Shown here: in pieces, positions 6,178 to 8,330 of the stretch
Position numbering within the stretch: the first letter of the stretch is position 1
How the letters are laid out: each line of letters opens with the position of its first letter
Assembly (NCBI GenBank): GCA_966692625.1
Contig: CBKZAG010000146.1
Location: forward strand, 1 to 8,330
Source of the DNA: CAMLOF01 sp966692625
GTDB lineage: Bacteria; Pseudomonadota; Gammaproteobacteria; Burkholderiales; Burkholderiaceae_C
Reading direction: 5' to 3'
DNA: 8,330 bases
Notes under the pieces: model-generated
Told to the model about the DNA's origin: nothing
Seen by the model: only the letters and a program-made list of their open reading frames with translations
The model's database searches: none
Made by a program: the position numbers and the translations under genes

Positions 6178-7725
6178 ATGAACCACAACGTCTTTTCGGC
6201 CTTGCGAGCCGCTTTCCCAGACAACCTGGATGCCTGGGCCGTCGAGACGGACCAGGGCCTGGTCTACTCCTGGCGCGACCTGGACCGCGCCAGCGCCATG
6301 GTTGCCAACCTGCTGAATTCGCTTGACTTGCCGGAAGGCGCACGCGTGGCGGTGCAGGTGGAAAAGTCTGTCGAGGCCATGGTGCTCTACTTGGCCACCC
6401 TGCGCGCCGGGTTGGTGTTTCTGCCCTTGAACACTGCCTACCAAAAGGCCGAGATCGAGTATTTCATTGGCGACGCCGAACCGGCGGTCGTGGTCTGCAC
6501 GGGGGCGAACTTCGGCTGGGTCAGCAAGATCGCTTTCAAGGCGGGCACGGCATACGTGTTCACGCTCAACGACGACCGCACCGGCAGCCTGCTGGAGCGT
6601 GCTGCGCACCATGCTGACGTGCACGAGCCGGTGACCAGGCAGGCCGATGATTTGGCCGCCATTCTCTACACCAGCGGCACCACTGGCCGCAGCAAGGGCG
6701 CCATGCTCACGCACGGCAACCTGCTGAGCAACGCGCAAATGCTGCGCGACTATTGGGGCTGGCAAGCTGATGACGTGCTGATCCACGCCTTGCCCATCTT
6801 TCATGTGCACGGGCTGTTCGTCGCCATACACGGGGCGCTCATCAACGGCAGCCCCATGCTGTGGATGGCGAAGTTCGATCCCAGAGCCGCCATTGGATGG
6901 TTCCCTCGGGCCACGGTGTTCATGGGTGTGCCTACGCTTTACGTGCGCATGCTGGCCGAGCCCGCACTCACGCCCGAAGCAGCTCGCCATATGCGGCTGT
7001 TCATTTCGGGGTCGGCACCCTTGCTCATCGAGACCTTCAAGGCATGGCAGGAACGCACGGGGCAAACCATCCTGGAGCGCTACGGCATGAGCGAGACCAT
7101 CATGCTCACGTCCAACCCCTACCGGGCTGACGCGCGTCATGAGGGGCAGTCGGAGCGGCGCGGCGGCACGGTCGGCTTCCCTTTGCCGGGCGTAGGTGTG
7201 CGCATCGTGGGTGAAGACAACGCCCCTGTGCCGGTGGGTGAGATCGGTGGCATCCAGGTGCGCGGACCCAACGTGTTCAAGGGTTACTGGCGTATGCCAG
7301 AAAAAACGCGCGAGGAATTCACGCCCGACGGCTGGTTCAAGACGGGTGATGTGGGGCGGCAGGACGAGCGTGGCTACATCACCATCGTCGGGCGCAGCAA
7401 GGACCTCATCATCAGCGGCGGCTACAACGTCTACCCGGCCGAGGTGGAGGGCTACATCAACGAACTGCCCGGCGTGGCCGAAAGCGCCGTGGTCGGCGTG
7501 CCGCACCCCGATTTTGGCGAGGTGGGGGTGGCCGTCGTCGTGCCGCGGGCGGGGGCTGTGGTGGTGGCGGACGACATCCTGTCCACCCTCAAGGCCCAAC
7601 TGGCCAACTTCAAGGTGCCCAAGCGCTGTGTCGTGGTGGCAGACTTGCCTCGCAACACCATGGGCAAGGTACAGAAGAACCTGCTGCGCGCCCAGTACCA
7701 GGAGGCTTTCCAGGCGCGCGCCTGA
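6178..7725 (+). CDS. matB: MatB-like malonyl-CoA synthetase (AMP-forming acyl-CoA ligase)
   Basis: The 515-residue adenylate-forming enzyme probably converts malonate, ATP and CoA to malonyl-CoA. Motifs: phosphate loop YTSGTTGRSKGAM (164-176), ALPIFHVHGLFVAIHGALINGS (about 204-225), FMGVPTLYVRML, ISGSAPLL, ERYGMSET (300-307), WFKTGDVG (386-393), the GRSKDLIISGGYNVYPAEVE hinge region, and PRNTMGK with catalytic Lys497. The FHVHGL and ERYGMSE-TSNPY segments resemble MatB rather than medium- or long-chain ligases, but substrate is inferred from similarity only; another small dicarboxylate or acyl acid is possible. The ATG at 6178 is preferred because GGAAG (6168-6172) lies 5 nt upstream. An in-frame GTG at 6166 would overlap that site. 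Lys497 is in a P-x4-GK context that in R. palustris MatB is acetylated. No malonyl-CoA decarboxylase or malonate transporter gene is adjacent, unlike classical mat operons. Confidence 0.85.
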   Translation: MNHNVFSALRAAFPDNLDAWAVETDQGLVYSWRDLDRASAMVANLLNSLDLPEGARVAVQVEKSVEAMVLYLATLRAGLVFLPLNTAYQKAEIEYFIGDAEPAVVVCTGANFGWVSKIAFKAGTAYVFTLNDDRTGSLLERAAHHADVHEPVTRQADDLAAILYTSGTTGRSKGAMLTHGNLLSNAQMLRDYWGWQADDVLIHALPIFHVHGLFVAIHGALINGSPMLWMAKFDPRAAIGWFPRATVFMGVPTLYVRMLAEPALTPEAARHMRLFISGSAPLLIETFKAWQERTGQTILERYGMSETIMLTSNPYRADARHEGQSERRGGTVGFPLPGVGVRIVGEDNAPVPVGEIGGIQVRGPNVFKGYWRMPEKTREEFTPDGWFKTGDVGRQDERGYITIVGRSKDLIISGGYNVYPAEVEGYINELPGVAESAVVGVPHPDFGEVGVAVVVPRAGAVVVADDILSTLKAQLANFKVPKRCVVVADLPRNTMGKVQKNLLRAQYQEAFQARA

Positions 7726-7731
7726 AAGTGA

Positions 7732-8175
7732 TCAGCGCAGCACGAGCACCGGAATGTGCGAGTGCGTCAGCACCTGCTGGGTTTCGCTGCCCAGCAGCAG
7801 GCGCTTGAGGCCACGGCGCCCGTGCGAAGCCATCACGATCAGGTCGGCCTTGTGGCGCTTGGCCGCCGCGATGATCGCCTCGGCAATCAGGTCTGATTTC
7901 ACGGTCGCGGCTTTCACCTTGACGGCCTGCTTCTGGCCTTGCGCCTTGATGGCATTGACCACTTCCAGCGCCTCGTCCTGCCACTGCTTCTCGATGCGCT
8001 TGACTTCTTCCGCCGCCAGAGCAACGCCACCCTCGAAATAAGTCTGCGGGTAGCGCGGCACCACTTTCAAGGCCACCACTTCGGCGCCAGTGATGTCGGC
8101 CAGCCTCAGAGCATGTTCCACCGCCATGTTGGACAGTTTTGACCCATCGGTGGCCACCAGGATTCGCTTGTACAT
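7732..8175 (-). CDS. Universal stress protein, UspA family
   Basis: This is a 147-residue single-domain cytoplasmic protein of usual length. It opens with the beta-strand MYKRILVATDGS and ends with the nucleotide-binding stretch MASHGRRGLKRLLLGS followed by HIPVLVLR. The motif reads A-x2-G-x9-G-S (Gly119, Gly129, Ser130): the first glycine of the ATP-binding G-x2-G-x9-G(S/T) pattern is alanine, a common variant, so ATP binding is plausible but unproven. Proteins of this type support survival under starvation or oxygen limitation; the exact role varies. The start is firm, since AGGAG (8186-8182) lies 6 nt before the ATG. Its stop is 6 nt from the stop of the convergent matB-like gene with no terminator between. 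The upstream FNR/ANR box suggests low-oxygen induction. Confidence 0.95.
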   Translation of the reverse strand: MYKRILVATDGSKLSNMAVEHALRLADITGAEVVALKVVPRYPQTYFEGGVALAAEEVKRIEKQWQDEALEVVNAIKAQGQKQAVKVKAATVKSDLIAEAIIAAAKRHKADLIVMASHGRRGLKRLLLGSETQQVLTHSHIPVLVLR

Positions 8176-8208
8176 GAGAATCTCCTCGCTGGTTGTGTCA
8201 TATGGCCT

Positions 8209-8236
8209 ATTGTGGCCACAAACGGCTCTGGCGCAA
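8209..8236 (-). promoter_or_regulatory. Candidate promoter for the universal stress protein gene
   Basis: On the minus strand TTGCGC (8236-8231) and CACAAT (8214-8209, 4/6 to TATAAT) are 16 nt apart. The start near 8202 would give a leader of about 26 nt and place the FNR-like box exactly at -61.5, a position used by class I FNR/CRP activation. The -35 is weak, as expected for an activated promoter. Confidence 0.4.
8210..8221. promoter_or_regulatory. 12-bp perfect palindrome TTGTGGCCACAA, possible operator
   Basis: TTGTGGCCACAA reads the same on both strands. It covers most of the candidate -10 of the stress protein promoter, where a bound protein would block or modulate it. No specific regulator is recognised. 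Confidence 0.4.
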
Positions 8237-8256
8237 GTGGGTTGACGCCGATCGGC

Positions 8257-8270
8257 TTGACCTAAATCAA
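8257..8270. promoter_or_regulatory. FNR/ANR-type binding site
   Basis: TTGACCTAAATCAA matches 9 of 10 defined positions of the FNR/ANR consensus TTGAT-N4-ATCAA. It lies 82 nt upstream of the stress protein ATG, between that gene and a probable divergent gene. Oxygen-responsive FNR/ANR regulators commonly activate universal stress protein and anaerobic haem-synthesis genes in proteobacteria. Binding here is inferred. Confidence 0.8.
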
Positions 8271-8304
8271 CCGCGTCGCAGTTCCCTTGAGTTAGTCTTG
8301 CCCA

Positions 8305-8330
8305 ATGTCAGATTCCACGGCGGTTCGTTC
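8305..8330 (+). CDS. Probable first codons of a divergent gene, cut by right edge
   Basis: An ATG at 8305 opens a frame reading MSDSTAVR to the edge. Only eight codons are visible, so no product can be recognised. Divergence from the stress protein gene and the FNR-like box about 41 nt upstream argue for a real, oxygen-regulated gene. An anaerobic-metabolism gene such as hemN (oxygen-independent coproporphyrinogen oxidase) would fit the context, but that is a guess from gene neighbourhood, not from these residues. No Shine-Dalgarno is visible before this ATG, so the start may lie further right. Confidence 0.4.

Noticed and set aside
5566..7599. A 677-codon open frame on the minus strand opposite lgt and the MatB-like gene
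   Set aside because: Same shadow pattern: no ribosome site, no domain, and it spans two real genes on the plus strand.
1..8330. Mobile element, CRISPR array, toxin-antitoxin, defence or other novel multi-gene system
   Set aside because: No transposase, integrase, repeat array, small toxin-like pair or unusual composition was seen. Apart from the UPF0114 and Trp-rich membrane proteins, which have no known function, every complete gene belongs to a well-characterised housekeeping or metabolic family.

Overview
The window reads as ordinary chromosome of a high-GC betaproteobacterium. The best guess is Burkholderiales, family Comamonadaceae (Acidovorax/Hydrogenophaga/Rhodoferax type). This rests on the strong G/C third-position bias, the protein families recognised, and a small Trp-rich membrane protein of a type I know only from that order. 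The placement is by recognition of protein sequences, not by a search. I see no tRNA, rRNA, CRISPR array, insertion sequence, phage gene or attachment site.

Layout. A UPF0114/YqhA-type membrane protein (minus strand, cut by the left edge) diverges from acs, acetyl-CoA synthetase (610-2604). acs ends at two consecutive hairpins. The second has A and T tracts on both sides, so it can also stop the convergent small class I cytochrome c (2690-2995, minus). The cytochrome diverges from an 80-residue Trp-rich membrane protein of unknown function (3123-3365). Then follow, all on the plus strand and closely spaced, ilvD (dihydroxy-acid dehydratase), lgt (prolipoprotein diacylglyceryl transferase) and a MatB-like malonyl-CoA synthetase. 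The last of these converges, with only 6 nt between stop codons, on a universal stress protein gene (7732-8175, minus). The right edge holds a regulatory region with a near-consensus FNR/ANR box (TTGACCTAAATCAA) and probably the first codons of a divergent plus-strand gene.

How the parts fit. Acs and the MatB-like enzyme both activate small carboxylic acids to CoA thioesters by an AMP-forming mechanism. Both carry the P-x4-G-K lysine motif that protein acetyltransferases recognise in this superfamily. IlvD makes branched-chain 2-keto acids in valine/isoleucine synthesis. Lgt starts lipoprotein maturation. The cytochrome is a predicted periplasmic electron carrier. The stress protein is probably induced at low oxygen through the FNR box.

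No convincing new multi-gene system is visible. The points most worth a second look are the control region at 8176-8330 (one strong and one degenerate FNR-like box, a 12-bp palindrome over a candidate -10, and a possible leaderless divergent gene), the uncharacterised Trp-rich protein, and the solitary matB-like gene behind lgt.
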